The notes under the pieces were generated by a model. The model worked only from the letters and a program-made list of their open reading frames with translations, was not told where the DNA came from and ran no database searches. From Antitrichia curtipendula (taxonomy: Eukaryota; Streptophyta; Bryopsida; Hypnales; Leucodontaceae): 64,000 bases of DNA. Below are positions 25,660-37,434 of this stretch, piece by piece (the stretch's first letter is position 1; each line of letters begins with the position of its first letter). The position numbers were made by a program, and so were the translations under genes. The stretch covers positions 22,320,001 to 22,384,000 of the forward strand of contig OX579639.1 in NCBI GenBank assembly GCA_951230915.1, given 5' to 3'.

Positions 25660-26230
25660 TAAAGGGCCGTCCAGGACGTTCGGCAGGCCGTCGAGAGGAC
25701 GGGCAGGCTGTCCCAAACCACGAACAGGCCGTTGAGAGGATGGGCGGGCCGTTCCCGACCAGCGACAAGCCGTCGAAGAGACGGGCACCCCGTCCTTTTG
25801 GACGGCCTTTCCGTCCAAGAGACGGGTAGGCCGTCCAGAGGACGGGTATCCCGTCACGGAGACGGGTTTGCCGTCCAGGAGACGGGTATTCCGTCGAGGA
25901 GACGGGTATGCCGTCCACGAGACGGGTATTCCGTCCAGGAGACGGGTATGCTGTAGAGGAGACGGGTATGCCGTCCAGGAGACAGGTATTCCGTCGAGGG
26001 GACGGGCAATCCGTTGAGGGGACGGGCAGGCCGTCGACGGAACGGGCAGACCGTCGAGAGGACGGAAAATCCGTCCGTCCAAGTCTCGGGTGGCGGTGTA
26101 ATTATTTCCTGAACCTGTCGACGGCGCCCTGAACCCGTTGACGGTGTCCCAACCCTGTGTTGGACCTTTGTGGACGTATCGGCCGTCTATTCCAGGGCTG
26201 TCCCACGCCCTGGACGGTCTGGATTCGGGG
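25660..26230 (+). repeat. CGTCC-type array upstream of RING-A
   Basis: About 20-bp units of the form GCCGTCCAGGAGACGGGTAT, roughly 20 copies, followed by more divergent GGACGG units to about 26230. They lie just upstream of the RING-A TATA-like box. Confidence 0.85.
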
Positions 26231-26287
26231 GGGGACGGGCTGATGTTATGTTAATTACCTTGCCTAATCGGGTCGGTAATTGGGGGG

Positions 26288-26295
26288 TATAAGTA
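26288..26295 (+). promoter_or_regulatory. TATA-like box of RING-A
   Basis: TATAAGTA follows a G-rich run and lies about 205 bp before the ATG at 26500. Confidence 0.55.
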
Positions 26296-26499
26296 AACTT
26301 TTTTGGACAGTTTACATGCTTCCTCTTTTGAGTTGCACTGTCCGAGCTTGAGAAAGCTTCGCTCTGCAATTTGAGGAGAAGTGTTATACATTTGACATTG
26401 TTTTGCCACATTTCAGTTGCCTTCACGCAACAGAAGGCAAAGCAAATTGTCATTGTATTCACATACAGTATCGCGTGTGTCATTTTCCAGGTATCAAGA

Positions 26500-28764
26500 A
26501 TGGACGCAGAGAATGTAGCAGGAGGTTCGGGATCTGGAGGTGACCCCCCAGGAGGTTTGGTTCCTGCAGGTGAACCCCCAAGTAGAAGGAAGAGAGGAAA
26601 CAGAACAACCTTGGATTGGGGCACACTTAATGCCGAAGAGGTTATAACAAAGCCTGGGTGGTTGGAGGCAGATGGCCCATGGACAAGAGTGATATGTCGT
26701 CAATATATAGATTGGGCCTACATCAACCGCCATTGGCCACATGACCGGTACGAGGTGCACGTGAAATCTGGCGTGGTAAATATTGACCAGTGCCAACATC
26801 CGCACTTCAAGAAGAGGATGATTGAAGTATCATTGGCACTTTGGGGGGCAAGATCCAAGAAAGACGGGACACTTTCATTGTGCCAAATGGCATATGCGGA
26901 GGTTTTTCTTGGCAAGGATGTGGACTAGAGCAGCTTTTTGGGCAAATCACGGAATAATGCATTTCCAAATTGAACTCGCCACATTGCACCAAATCCTGCT
27001 GTGCCATTGGACAATGTACCAAATCTTGCCGTGCCATTGGCTGATGTCCAAAATGTGCAAATGGACGTGGTTCCACTGGCGGAGCGTCCAGGGACGGAGT
27101 TGATGGAGGTAGAAGTTGGTCAGGGCAGCGGTCCAGATGTCAACCAACAAGCTATGATTGGTGGAGTGCAAGCTGACGGTGAAGAAGTAATTCGCTTGCG
27201 CCAATTAGTACAAACACTGCAAGCAGAAAAAGAAGAAACACGACGACAACATGCTGCAGTGTTGGAAGTTCATCATGCAAGGATGCGGGCCGTTCAAGAT
27301 GAAAATGTGCGCCTCATCGCACGTGAAGCCGAGCTCGTAGAGCGTGAAAGGCGGGTCAGCACAGACTCAGTTCCACCACTCGATCTTGTAGTGGAACGTG
27401 CTACATATGGTGCAGATGAAGACACACCAGGCCCGAGCAATAGATCTGAATTTGTGCTGCGATCACGATCCACTTTTCCAAGTTCAGAAAGTGCCACATT
27501 GGATATTATGCGTGCACATGCTGAGCGAGTTGAAGCAGAGCTTGGAAGTACTCGCACAAACATGGAAGAATTAACAAACGCCATGCGTGCTTTGGAACTT
27601 CGTGCCAACAACGCTGAGGCAGAGGTGGCGGTGCTGACTACAGCTCGAACAACCTTGGAGCATACCATGACCGCAATGAGTGCTCAAAATATGCGGTTGG
27701 TCCAAAATCCTTAGAAGGAGCAGAGGTTGCTTCAAATGTGCAACATGAAGTTGACATGCAGCTTAGCACTAAACGAGGCTGAGCAAATGCAACGTGAAGT
27801 GAGGAGAGTGGCTGCAGAATTCAATGATGGCGGTCAACGTTATTTTGGCTTGACCTCGTGGCCTCGGGTGGCAGAATTGTTCACCGATGATTTGCCAGCG
27901 TATAGGGAGAATTCAAGCATCGATTGGAATGCCCGTCCAGACTTGGAATTCCAATATAATATCGATCGCCAACGGTACGGGCCACCCAACCACGATGGCA
28001 TTACGCCACTAGTGTGGCCTTCCGTTCCAGATTTTGTAAAAGATGGAACAACATGTATAATGTGCCAACAATCGTTTGGCCCCGAGGGTGGATGGAATCT
28101 TGGTACATGTGGTCATCTATACCACCCCGTGTGTCTTATTCCACACATGGTCACCAGAAAGAGATGTGCGCAATGCAGGGCTCCATTTCATGCACGACTG
28201 TACAAAACGTTTGGCCTTTAAGACCACATGCCTCAACATTATGAGTACAATGAAGAAAATTTACCGGGCCCCGGTAATAGAGTACATTGGGGGTCCGACA
28301 TGACATGGCTTTGGAAGTGGGGCCACCACAACTGACACCTCCCGGTAGGAACGGTGGCTGACATACCATGGACGAGTGACGCCCAAGTGACAGAGGTGAT
28401 CAGGAGGGTGTTTGGAGACAGTGATCCAGGGCGTCGACTATATTTTGGTCAGATTGCCGGTGGACATTGGGACCCAGAACGCTTAATTTTTATATGCGCA
28501 CCACATCTACAACGCATCATGTTTAACTCTCAAGGCCAGCCAGTCGGATTTGAGGGGGAATTGAGCTATGAGGAAGAAATGGCGTACATTGAAGACAATA
28601 CCTTCCATGAGCCAGCCCTCGTGAATGACATTTTTTCCCACTTACATGATAGATACGATATAGAAACACTTCAGCTTCTGAGGACTTTTGAATCGCAACA
28701 AGAACTGCAACGATTTTTGAGAAATAGCATAGCACGCGGCGTTGTAATCGAAGATGTAGACTAG
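26500..28764 (+). pseudogene. RING-A: novel N-domain, coiled coil, RING-H2; five in-frame stops
   Basis: One reading frame of 755 codons from ATG 26500, with no frameshift but stops at 26926 (TAG), 26971 (TGA), 27712 (TAG), 28219 (TAA) and 28333 (TGA). Order: a low-complexity Gly/Pro start; an N-domain with WTRVICRQYIDWAYINRHWP and AYAEVFLGKDVD that is shared with CC-A, CC-B and RING-B; a long predicted coiled coil (about 27170-27710); a RING-H2 finger CIMC...CGHLYHPVC...CAQC, typical of E3 ubiquitin ligases; and a C-terminal block shared with RING-B (GRRLYF...PHLQRIMFN). The biological role is unknown; ubiquitin ligase activity is inferred from the RING only. A CCAG before the ATG (about 26490) could be a splice acceptor. 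Confidence 0.82.
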
Positions 28765-30954
28765 AATGTGTATAACTAGATAGATGTATAGAATTAAATA
28801 CTGGAAGTTGTACAAAGCAAACGTATGTAATTATGTAAAGCCTTTATTAGTTTACCATGTACTTCAACGGATTTATAAAATATGTACATTTATTGTTTTC
28901 TTTCCACCTCGTGTATTGTTGCTTCGCCTTTGTCAATTTTTGTAATCTATTGGACCTTTTTGTAATAGTATAGAAGAAGCTTGTATGCTTAGATGGTAGG
29001 TAAAAGAGTGTTCTATTTTATTTTTGGTGAAGTCCTAAAGTCTGAAGTCCATTTTTTGGCCCAAACCACCCTAAACCACCACTTTTGCTATGTTCACCTA
29101 TGAATTAAATTTTCCAATTTTTTTTTGGAATCGAACCAAAGGATCTTGTTCTACAATTATCTTAGATGACGTGATAAAAAATTTGTGATGTTTGACCGTA
29201 TGGATTGAAAGTTATTAGCATTCAAAGTGAAAGAACCAAATTTATTTTAAGAAGTTGCTAGGATTGCCCGCTCCACAAAAAACCCATAACTTTTCCATTC
29301 CTAATCCAAATGGGATAAATGAAAGCCTCCCATTTAAAAGAAAATATAATCCAACTGGAAAAAAAATATACAAATTTGTATTTCATTTTTTTGTGGATTT
29401 TTTTGTCTACCCGGAGTCTTGGACCGCCCGGTGTCCCGATCTCCCCTGTTTGAGGTTATTGTGGCATACCCTTTGCTCTTAGGCACCAATTGGAATAGAA
29501 ATTGTATTATGAATAAACTCATAAGTTTATCTATCATTCCATGTTATCATTCTTATGAAAAAGTTTTCAAAAGTTTCAGTAAAAAATGAGATCATAGGAG
29601 CCTATCGAAAATCCATTTTGTCCTTTGCAGCAAAGACAATGAGAGTATGTTACTCTAGGGGCTAAGAAACCTAAACAATGGAAATTCTTTACCAAAGCAA
29701 GAAATAAGTAACAAATTATTTGATTGCTTCATATTTGATGAAATCTCCTTTAAGTCTTTAGAATTAAACCAAAAAATAATTCACGTTTTGTAACTTTTGT
29801 TCTATTAGTTTTAATGTTTTTTTAGTTGAACTATTGATTGACTACTCCCTCATGTTTATTTTTAAATCCAAAGTTTACAAATTAAAGTATTGAACATTTT
29901 CCATTTTTTCTCAAATGGCATTATGGAAATCAAATGATCAAAGTTTAATATTTTGCAATTGCTAACTTGATAAGGTCACACTACATGAAATTTATTTGAA
30001 AATCAATTGAAATAAATGACTTTATGAATGGCGATCCTATACTTGAAAGTCTTAAATTGAATAGATTCTAATTTTTTTTTTTTCATTTCATTTCAAGGTG
30101 AACATGGAGAAATGCCAACTTGGATTTTTTTTTGGCAATAATTAGCATAGGGCCTACATGGCTACATGGATTAATATTTTTGAATTTCTTGCCATATAGT
30201 CAGTGTAAAATCAATTTAGCAACTTCTCTAATTCAAAATTCAATAACAAACTTTAATCCCTAGAATCCTAGATGCCCAAGGCATGTTTTGAGCTTCTACA
30301 AATTTGCTCTAAATTGAACAAAATGTTAACATTTTGATTAGGTGACTAGGCGTATCAATTAAAAAAAATTGTAACCATATAAATTCAAACAAGACATATT
30401 AGGGGCTCATAGGTTGCTAAAACACAACAATATCACTTATAGAGTAAAAGATTATAATGTTTGAACATGAGGGTGTTAAAACTACAAAAATGATGTGAAG
30501 TCTTCCAATCCTCTTTTCAGTTTTCACAAGTAAAATTAAAAAAATTTTAGACCACAAAAATATGAGGTTAAATTGCCGAACATGTATAACCCCAAACAAT
30601 TTATGGCTTTTAAAAATATACTCCATATTTTTTTTTAAATTAAAAAAAAAATTTGAATGTGATTTTTTCTCCAAGATCTTGTGTTTTTCGAGGCACATTT
30701 CCAAAAGCTCTCAATGCTACAAGAAGTCAAGATTGCAATGGGTACCCTTGCACAAAGTCTTGAAACGAAAAATCACTATAATTTATTTTTAAGAATAGAC
30801 TATTGATGCTATAACTAGACTTCAAGAAGAACTTACTAAAAATAGCAACTTGGATACTACTAAAAATAGCAACTTGGTTAGGTTTTATTTAACTTCAAAG
30901 TTTTGCCAACACCAGATTTGGGTGCTTCGGGCATTTAGGCAAAAAATCCAATCC
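28765..30954. other. AT-rich spacer in the outer element, right of RING-A
   Basis: No gene is seen. Parts at about 29024-29600 resemble the TTAACCCC MITE family. The stretch 30417-30790 is a copy of an AT-rich repeat also found near 37.0, 40.2 and 58.9 kb. Confidence 0.5.
30417..30790. repeat. AT-rich dispersed repeat, copy 1
   Basis: It shares an ordered series of motifs (ACAACAATATCACTTAT..., GATTATAATGTTTGA, CATGTATAACCCCAA, AATCAAGATTTGC-like) with copies near 37015, 40215 and 58905. Two copies are in the inner element, this one is in the outer, and one is in host DNA. No terminal repeats were defined. Confidence 0.55.
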
Positions 30955-31071
30955 CACCCGTCCAGTCTATTTTTTCGTCCACAAAACCGTCTAGTTATCC
31001 GTCCAGATGCCCGTCCACCCGCCCGTCCAATTACCCGTCTACTTACCCGTCCAGATGCCCGTCCACCCGCC
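30955..31071. repeat. Outer right subterminal array, part 1
   Basis: Units of the form CCCGTCCAnnnA. The sequence before 31072 closely matches the array that restarts after 55965 (both contain CACCCGCCCGTCCAATTAC), as expected for one array split by the inner element. Confidence 0.85.
31064..31071 (+). repeat. Left target-site duplication of the inner element
   Basis: CACCCGCC directly precedes CAGGGTTGTC. An identical copy directly follows the right terminus at 55966-55973. Confidence 0.92.
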
Positions 31072-31274
31072 CAGGGTTGTCTTGTCGGACGGGTTTCCGG
31101 GTTTCGGTGATGTATTAGACGTGTCGCGTCGCGTGTCGTGTATGACATGTGTCGAATATAGGCGACAAATGCGTCGCAAAAAAATTTAGGGTTTGGAAGT
31201 TTTTTACCCCATGGTAAATGGATTTGTCCTACGTGTCTGGTTGTCCGCAATGACGTGGAAAGACAGAACTACGT

Positions 31275-31548
31275 CAGCTTGGGCGACTGCGGGTTAGGGC
31301 GAGTGCGGATCGGGGTAGGGCGACCGTGGGTCCAAGAACCAGGGCGACTACGACTTCTATAAGTGGGGCGACTTCGGGTCTGCATGGGCAACTTCGGGTC
31401 CAATGTTTATGGGCGACCGCGGGTGGAGGATGGATTGGGCGACTTCGGGTTTCCAGTGTCTGGGCGACTGCGGCTGCGTGTGTGGGACGACTGCAGGGCC
31501 AAAGGCGATAGCGGTTGAGGGGGATTCAGGCGGCGACCGCGGGTGGCC
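31275..31548 (+). repeat. GCGACC-type array, inner left subterminal
   Basis: About 14 degenerate units of GGGCGACTGCGGGT / GGGCGACCGCGGGT, pointing inward from the left end. The mirror array at the right end (55545-55760) also points inward. The unit contains the inverted arms GACC...GGTC. Confidence 0.85.
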
Positions 31549-32040
31549 TCTGCTGTAATTGAACATGACATCTATTAAAATCTTCTTAAAACTACATGCT
31601 TAAAAAGCATTACATTGGCCGCTTATTCATAACGGCTTATACAATTTGCAATTTTGAATAATATACCTCATGAAATGTAGAATTCAATTCCTCTCATTTG
31701 AACGAATGCACAAAATCCAATACAAGTCCACAATAATTATTATAATTATATTAATAACTCATATATATATGGGTTAGGTCCGGGGTATATAAGTGAAGTT
31801 GTAATTGCATTGCACTTCCTACTACTTTGTTATGGTCACCATTCTAATGCTTGTGAAAGTCTACACACTCCAAAAAAATTCAAACCTTCCTATATGTTTC
31901 TCAGCCTCACATACTTTAATATGAGGATGTACAAAAAAGTCACACATAAACTATTAATCTATTATAATCTTCATCTACAAATTTCTGATACAAAAAAACG
32001 TATGTTGAATCCTTACAATAGTACTATACTATCTCCACAT
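31549..32040. other. AT-rich spacer after hAT-B
   Basis: It contains a plus-strand TATATAAG at 31786-31793, opposite to hAT-B. This could drive an antisense transcript, but no supported gene follows. Confidence 0.35.
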
Positions 32041-35000
32041 CTATTCACTAGGATCAAAGTTGTCATCATTTGACACTTCATCGGCGTTGGGGTCTGTATC
32101 TTCATGCGACTCGTCTCTATTCTCGTTGTCGGTCGAGCTCTCGTTCTCGTCTTCTTCTCTTGGCACTGGTATGTTTCGTACCTCTCGTTCTACCTCTGAA
32201 TTCAGATTCCGCACTTCAGTATCTACACCGGCAACGCCCTCTGTTTGCACCAGTCGTTTCGTGCGCCTCAACACGTCCGTGGTTCCATCAGTGTTGGGTG
32301 TACGGTATCGCCCTCCTCCACTTGATTGACCGACATTTTGATTGGAACATTCCGCCCCCATGCTGAACCGTTGGACAACTTGATTTGGACGTTTAGGATT
32401 TCTGTGGACCACCTCGTGAACCCTCCTAATACGCTTCCTTCCTCCACTGTTGTGTCTACGCGTGCCCAATGATGATGCCCCTGGGGCTAACGTTGATGAA
32501 GGTTGAGTGGGTTGTGGAGCTGAGGCATGGACTTCCTCATCAATGGTCCGTGGTGGACCTCGATGCACCGGCGGCCTTGGCAGATGGGTTGGAATAGACC
32601 TTGTGACCGTAGCCACGCTCTGACTTGCTCCTCGATTTAAGGGTGCATTACGATTCAAATTTAGAATAGCTTGTAGAGGCACATCTGAATCGTACTCCAC
32701 CGTTTCTGTTATTCGGGTGGTACGCGCATTCACTACTACAGGAATTGGGCACCCCTCACGTACAACCTCATCAATGTGTACTGCCTCTTCTTCTCTTTCA
32801 CTTTCCACAATAACTCGTGCAGCGCTCCGGAGATTTATTGGCATGCTTGAAGACGGATGTGCTAGTACTGGAGATCTTGCAAGCTCTTCTGGTGCAGGCA
32901 CTGGATTTTGTACGCCTTCGTTGTTGTCATCAAAAGTTCTTTCCCTCGGTAGCGGTGAATATGCGGTTGGAGCTTCATCCCATGCAAAGACGCGATTCCG
33001 TTCTGGTGTACGTAGGGGCTCCTCTTCACCAGAATTGTTCTCATCATTACCATCCGTAAAAGTGTGGCCGTAACGTCGTCTTGGCGGGAGGTCAACAGCA
33101 GCAGGCATTATTCCAACCCAAGGATTTTCATGCAAGCGCTCTTCTTCTTCCATACCATTATCGGCAGCCCAACCAACTCTAGAAACCACGTCATCTTCGT
33201 CACCCGAAGATAATGCCTTCTCGTTCTCTTCCTCGATATCTCCATCCATTAGGTACTTATCGTAAAAAAGGACAGGATTGTGTCCACGTTTCTCACGTTC
33301 GAGCTTGCTGTTGGCGTAAATATACACCGATGCCTCCGCCTTGGATGTGGCCAGGCGATTTCGCACTTTACTGTGTACAAACGAATACATGCTCCAATTC
33401 CTTTCGCATGAAGATGCTGAGCATGTCAAAGATAGAATTCTCTTTGCAATTTTCGGGAGAGCATTACCATCCACATGGTTCCACCACTGATGGGGCAGTA
33501 GTGTACCTTGAGTGATATCAGGAGCCTCCATCAAAGGGTCAAATGGACCTGTCTTTTCTTTGAATTCCACAAGCTCACTCATTGCCTCCATGGGTGACAC
33601 TCCCAATGGCTCGCTGAGTTTTCGTATGACTCGATTCAAGGCAGATTTGGCCTCCCCATTGTTTTGAATGGTTGCTATATCAAGCAAATATGGGTTCAAT
33701 AGTGCACCTGCATAGTACAAATCTGTGAGCATCAATTTCCAACAAGCGTCAAACTACTTCTCGTACTTGTCTGCAATCGCGGGGTCTAGAAAAAAAGGCT
33801 CATTCCTCAAAGAGTACATGTGCTCTTTCAAGCTCTGCATCACCATCAAAGCTTTGGGCATTGCCGGGATCTTCCCATCAAACACTCGAAGAGCAACGAG
33901 CACAGGCTGTACCATGTGCAGAAAATTCTCACATTTCACCCATAACGCTTCTGAAAGAATGTTTTGTCTTGCACGCACGGCTCGTCCTTGAACTATGTAT
34001 CCATTCTTCCGCTGGAACAAACTCATCTCAAAAGGCGCATACGTCTCATCCAAAATTACGTTGTGCAACGCCTGCTTGCAATCCACAAGACGATCTACCA
34101 TGAGGAAGTTGCAAGCAAACCGCGTTAAGGCAGGGAGTCTCAACACCTTGTTCGGTGAATATTTCCGAAACAGAGCCAAAGTGAGCTGATATTTTTTGAT
34201 GAACGTGCAAATTTTCCTACAGTCCTCCACCAATTCAGTCACCTTCTTTTTCTTTCCCCAGTCTTCCAAAAGTAAATCCAAAATGTGTGCTGCACACCCT
34301 TGTTTATACATGTGAGGTTACATTTCTTGCAACCTTGTCATGGCCCCTGTCATTACTGCGGCATTGTCCGTACATAGTTGAACAATGCTTGCTGGTCCAA
34401 CCTGGTCTATGTATTGTGCCATAATATCCGTGGTGTAGGCAATGTCCTTCCTCACCCCTGTACTATCTACCGAGCCCAAAAAAACATCCCCAGTAGGACA
34501 TACGAGCATCATATTCAACAAAGGACGAGTATTGGTATCAGACCATCCATCTGAACAAATAGTCGTTCCATACTGGTCAATAGAGTTCCTCGTCCGCTGG
34601 GAGACCATGTTCTCTACAGCTGCCTTTTTCACATCTATCATTTTCGTGTGCACTGCATTGTATGATGGCAGTTGATACACAAATCCAGCTATAGCGGTTT
34701 CTTTCACTACATTTATAAACGCAGGATGTCGCACGACGTTAAAGGCTATGTTGGCTTCGTAAAAAAAGGAAGCCCACATTTTATCTAACTTCTGTCGAAG
34801 GGCCAATTGTAATGCTTCATCCATACTTCTTTGACGGGAAATGGAAGGCACATTCCTCCTTCTCTCCACTATCGCTGGAGTAGAATCTACTGAGTCTGGA
34901 TTAGGAGTCGATGGTTCATTCGTACGACTAGGGTCCCCGGACCCTTCAAAATCCACCTCCACTTCAGGCCCAACAAGGGGCCCAACAACACCATCATCTG

Positions 35001-35316
35001 CATTGAGTGCAATCGGCGCATCGTACATTTCTTCGTAGCTCATGAATTTTGGAACAACCCCCATACAGTTCCTAAATTTTTCCAATACGTTTGGAGGGAT
35101 ACGTTGACAGAGATCATGTCTACGTGTGGCGCCAAATCCAAAGTGAGTCAATGCCCTCTTCCGTACAAATACTGTGCTCCACCCACAGAATCTGCATTTC
35201 TTTGGATACAAAGAGGCATCACCTTCAGTGCACGTTATGAGCCAAGGGTCCCACTCCTTTGTGGCCCTACGTGTATTGTTAGCAGGCGTTGTCCTCCCAC
35301 CACCTCGGCTAGCCAT
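32041..35316 (-). pseudogene. hAT-B transposase: one 1,092-codon frame with two in-frame stops
   Basis: The transposase of the inner element. ATG at 35316; all parts are in one frame, broken only by TAA at 34318-34320 and TAG at 33754-33756. Order: a BED-like zinc finger (KKCRFCGWSTVFVRKRALTHFGF); the RNase H-like DUF659 core with CSDGW (residue 254) and CTDNAAVM (residue about 314); the block PHMYKQGCAAHILDLLLEDW; the C-terminal dimerisation block CSASSCERNWSMYSFVH carrying the likely catalytic Glu; then a roughly 330-residue charged tail ending NDDNFDPSE. hAT-A reads through at both stop positions, so these are most simply nonsense mutations. It could also be a recently silenced copy whose intact relatives sit elsewhere. 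Confidence 0.9.
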
Positions 35317-35543
35317 CTTGCAGATCCGTAATGGGTCTCACAGAAAAATTACTTTATCGAAAAAACCGGACCAATCAAAAGAAGTAATGACAAAGCCACC
35401 CGCCAAGAGTGGTCCTATGAACCTCTCAAAGCTAGGTTGTTGCCCTCCGAAGAACCTAAACGTCCGCAGGAAGCCTCTTTAGAGGATTCAAGACAAGAGC
35501 TTTATCACCGGAGCAAGATGAGAGGCAATGGCTGCCCTTCAGG

Positions 35544-35550
35544 CTTTATA
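35544..35550 (-). promoter_or_regulatory. TATA box of hAT-B
   Basis: TATAAAG on the minus strand, 228 bp before the ATG and just downstream of the GCGACC array. Confidence 0.6.
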
Positions 35551-35564
35551 GTCCAAGAGGGGTT

Positions 35565-35735
35565 GTGGGTAAGGGCGACCTCGGGTACAGAGGCGACCTT
35601 GGGTACAGGCTGAGGGGGCGACCGTGGGTCCAGTAGGGCGACCGCGAGTCCCATGAAGGGCGACTTCGGGTGCCCGCCAGGCGACTGCACGTCCTTTTCT
35701 GGGGCGACCGCGACTCCAGTAGAATGCGACCATGG
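35565..35735 (-). repeat. GCGACC-type array upstream of hAT-B
   Basis: About eight units (plus-strand GGGCGACCGCGAGTCC type). Read in the direction of the gene, units end in GGTCGCCC, the same polarity as at the other inner genes. Confidence 0.8.
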
Positions 35736-35765
35736 TCCATGAATAAGCATGTGTGCAATTTTTTT

Positions 35766-36593
35766 TTCTTTTTAGGGCCGCTTGTGGAGCTTTGTGGATA
35801 TATAATTTTTATTTCAAATGGTGCCCGGGAGAAAAAGTTATGCCAAAAATAGAGTTTGGCGGGCAACACAAAAAAATCACAAAAAGTCAAAATAAATTTC
35901 TTAAATATTTTTTCCAAAATCTATGTCTTTTTGTGTACATTTGAAGCTTTGATTCATTCTACTTGGACTAAAAATGAAAAAGTTATGGACAATCTTAGCT
36001 TTTCGGGCAATCTAAGCATCTTCTTGAAAAAATAACTTTTAGGATTCATTTTTTAATGGAATTTTTTTCAATTTTCAGAAAAAAAATGTTAGACAAGGTT
36101 GAATTTGCTTGCTAGAACAATCTCACCGTTCGGATTATGGTATTTCAATTTTGCCTTCGAGCTATTAACGATTTAGTTATTCCTTCAATCTTGAACCTAC
36201 TTCTATTTAACAATTTTTTAATGAGTGAAAATTTAGTGTTTCTTTCTTGAATTTTTTTTCCTAGATTCTCAACTGAATTATTCAACATATAATCTTAGAA
36301 AATCAAAATCAGCAATACAAAAAATTTAAGTTAAATAGGTTCAAAACCCATAAATCTAGTCAAGCAAGCTGCAAAAAAACTTGTTTTCTTCACTTTGAAT
36401 GCAACTATCTTGCAATCTATGTGGTCAAAGTTTCTGAAATTTCTTGCATACATTCTTATACTAGTCTAGTATAAGATCCTACGGTTAGATATGCAAAAAA
36501 AAACAATTTTTATAGTTTTTTGCTCTTTGCAATAGAAGTGGCAGTTTTAAGTGTGTTTTGATGGAAAAAAGACCTCGGGGCTTTAGGGGTTAA
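35766..36593 (-). mobile_element. Truncated TTAA-family MITE
   Basis: The right end is CTTTAGGGGTTAA (TTAA at 36590-36593). The interior matches the inverse of the 50117-51045 copy (GGTGCCCGGGAG..., GCTTTGATTCATTCTA..., TTATGGACAATC...). The other end is missing where it meets the GC array. Confidence 0.55.
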
Positions 36594-37434
36594 TCCACAA
36601 ATCACCCTTAAAGTGATTTTTGGGCATTTCTTGTAGTTTTTTACTGCTGTGAATTTCATGAATTCAAATGGCATTTCTTGATCATGAGTCTACCTAATGC
36701 TTGGCACGCTTGTTACATACATTTTTTATTCTAATTGGAATATTTGAAATAATGCTAATTTTTACTATTTTATAGCAATATGAACTTTGGGCCTATAAGT
36801 ATGGTTTGTTATGTCTCCCATTTTAGCATGGCACGTCAACTTCGGTGTACATAATGATGTTATTAATCATAATATAATTCTATGGTGAAAATGTAAGATA
36901 TTTTGAGTATATTTTGTATGACATATGGAATTTCTTCATTATTTCCTAAAAAATGCATAGTAGTTTCAAATTCTAAAAAGAAAGACACATGCTCCACGTG
37001 TAAGGGCAAAACAAAACATAACAACATCACTTATGAGTTGGAAGATTACAATGTTTGATCATAACCATGTTCAAATTTTAAACCAATTTGATATCTTTTA
37101 ATTTTTTTTTCCCGTGTTCTACTTGAAGAAGTGGCCTCTTTAAAGATGGTCGGTTTTAAATGGCATAACATGTTGAACTACAATCAATTTATGTGTAATG
37201 AAATTGTAGTCCACAAATTTTGTAATTTAAATTATGATGTGATTTTTCTCCAACCTCTAATGTACAAAAGCCCTATTTCCTAGAGCCTTATATCCAAGAG
37301 CCCTCAACAATAGAAAATCAAGATTTGAAATGGACAAATTTGCATTAAATCATGAATATCAAATACATAATCCGCGGGTATATATACATGTTTACAAAAG
37401 CATATAGTCCTACAACAATTGCAACTAATCAAAA
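36594..37434. repeat. AT-rich spacer with dispersed repeat copy 2
   Basis: About 37015-37370 matches the repeat at 30417-30790. No gene is seen between hAT-B and CC-A. Confidence 0.5.

Noticed and set aside
26192..26201. CAGGGCTGTC as a further hAT terminus
   Set aside because: It has one mismatch to the termini but no inverse partner or 8-bp duplication. It lies within the RING-A upstream array.
31786..32073. Plus-strand gene driven by TATATAAG at 31786 (ORF 31810-32073)
   Set aside because: The ORF overlaps the hAT-B 3' end in antisense and has no recognisable features. Only the TATA-like motif is noted.
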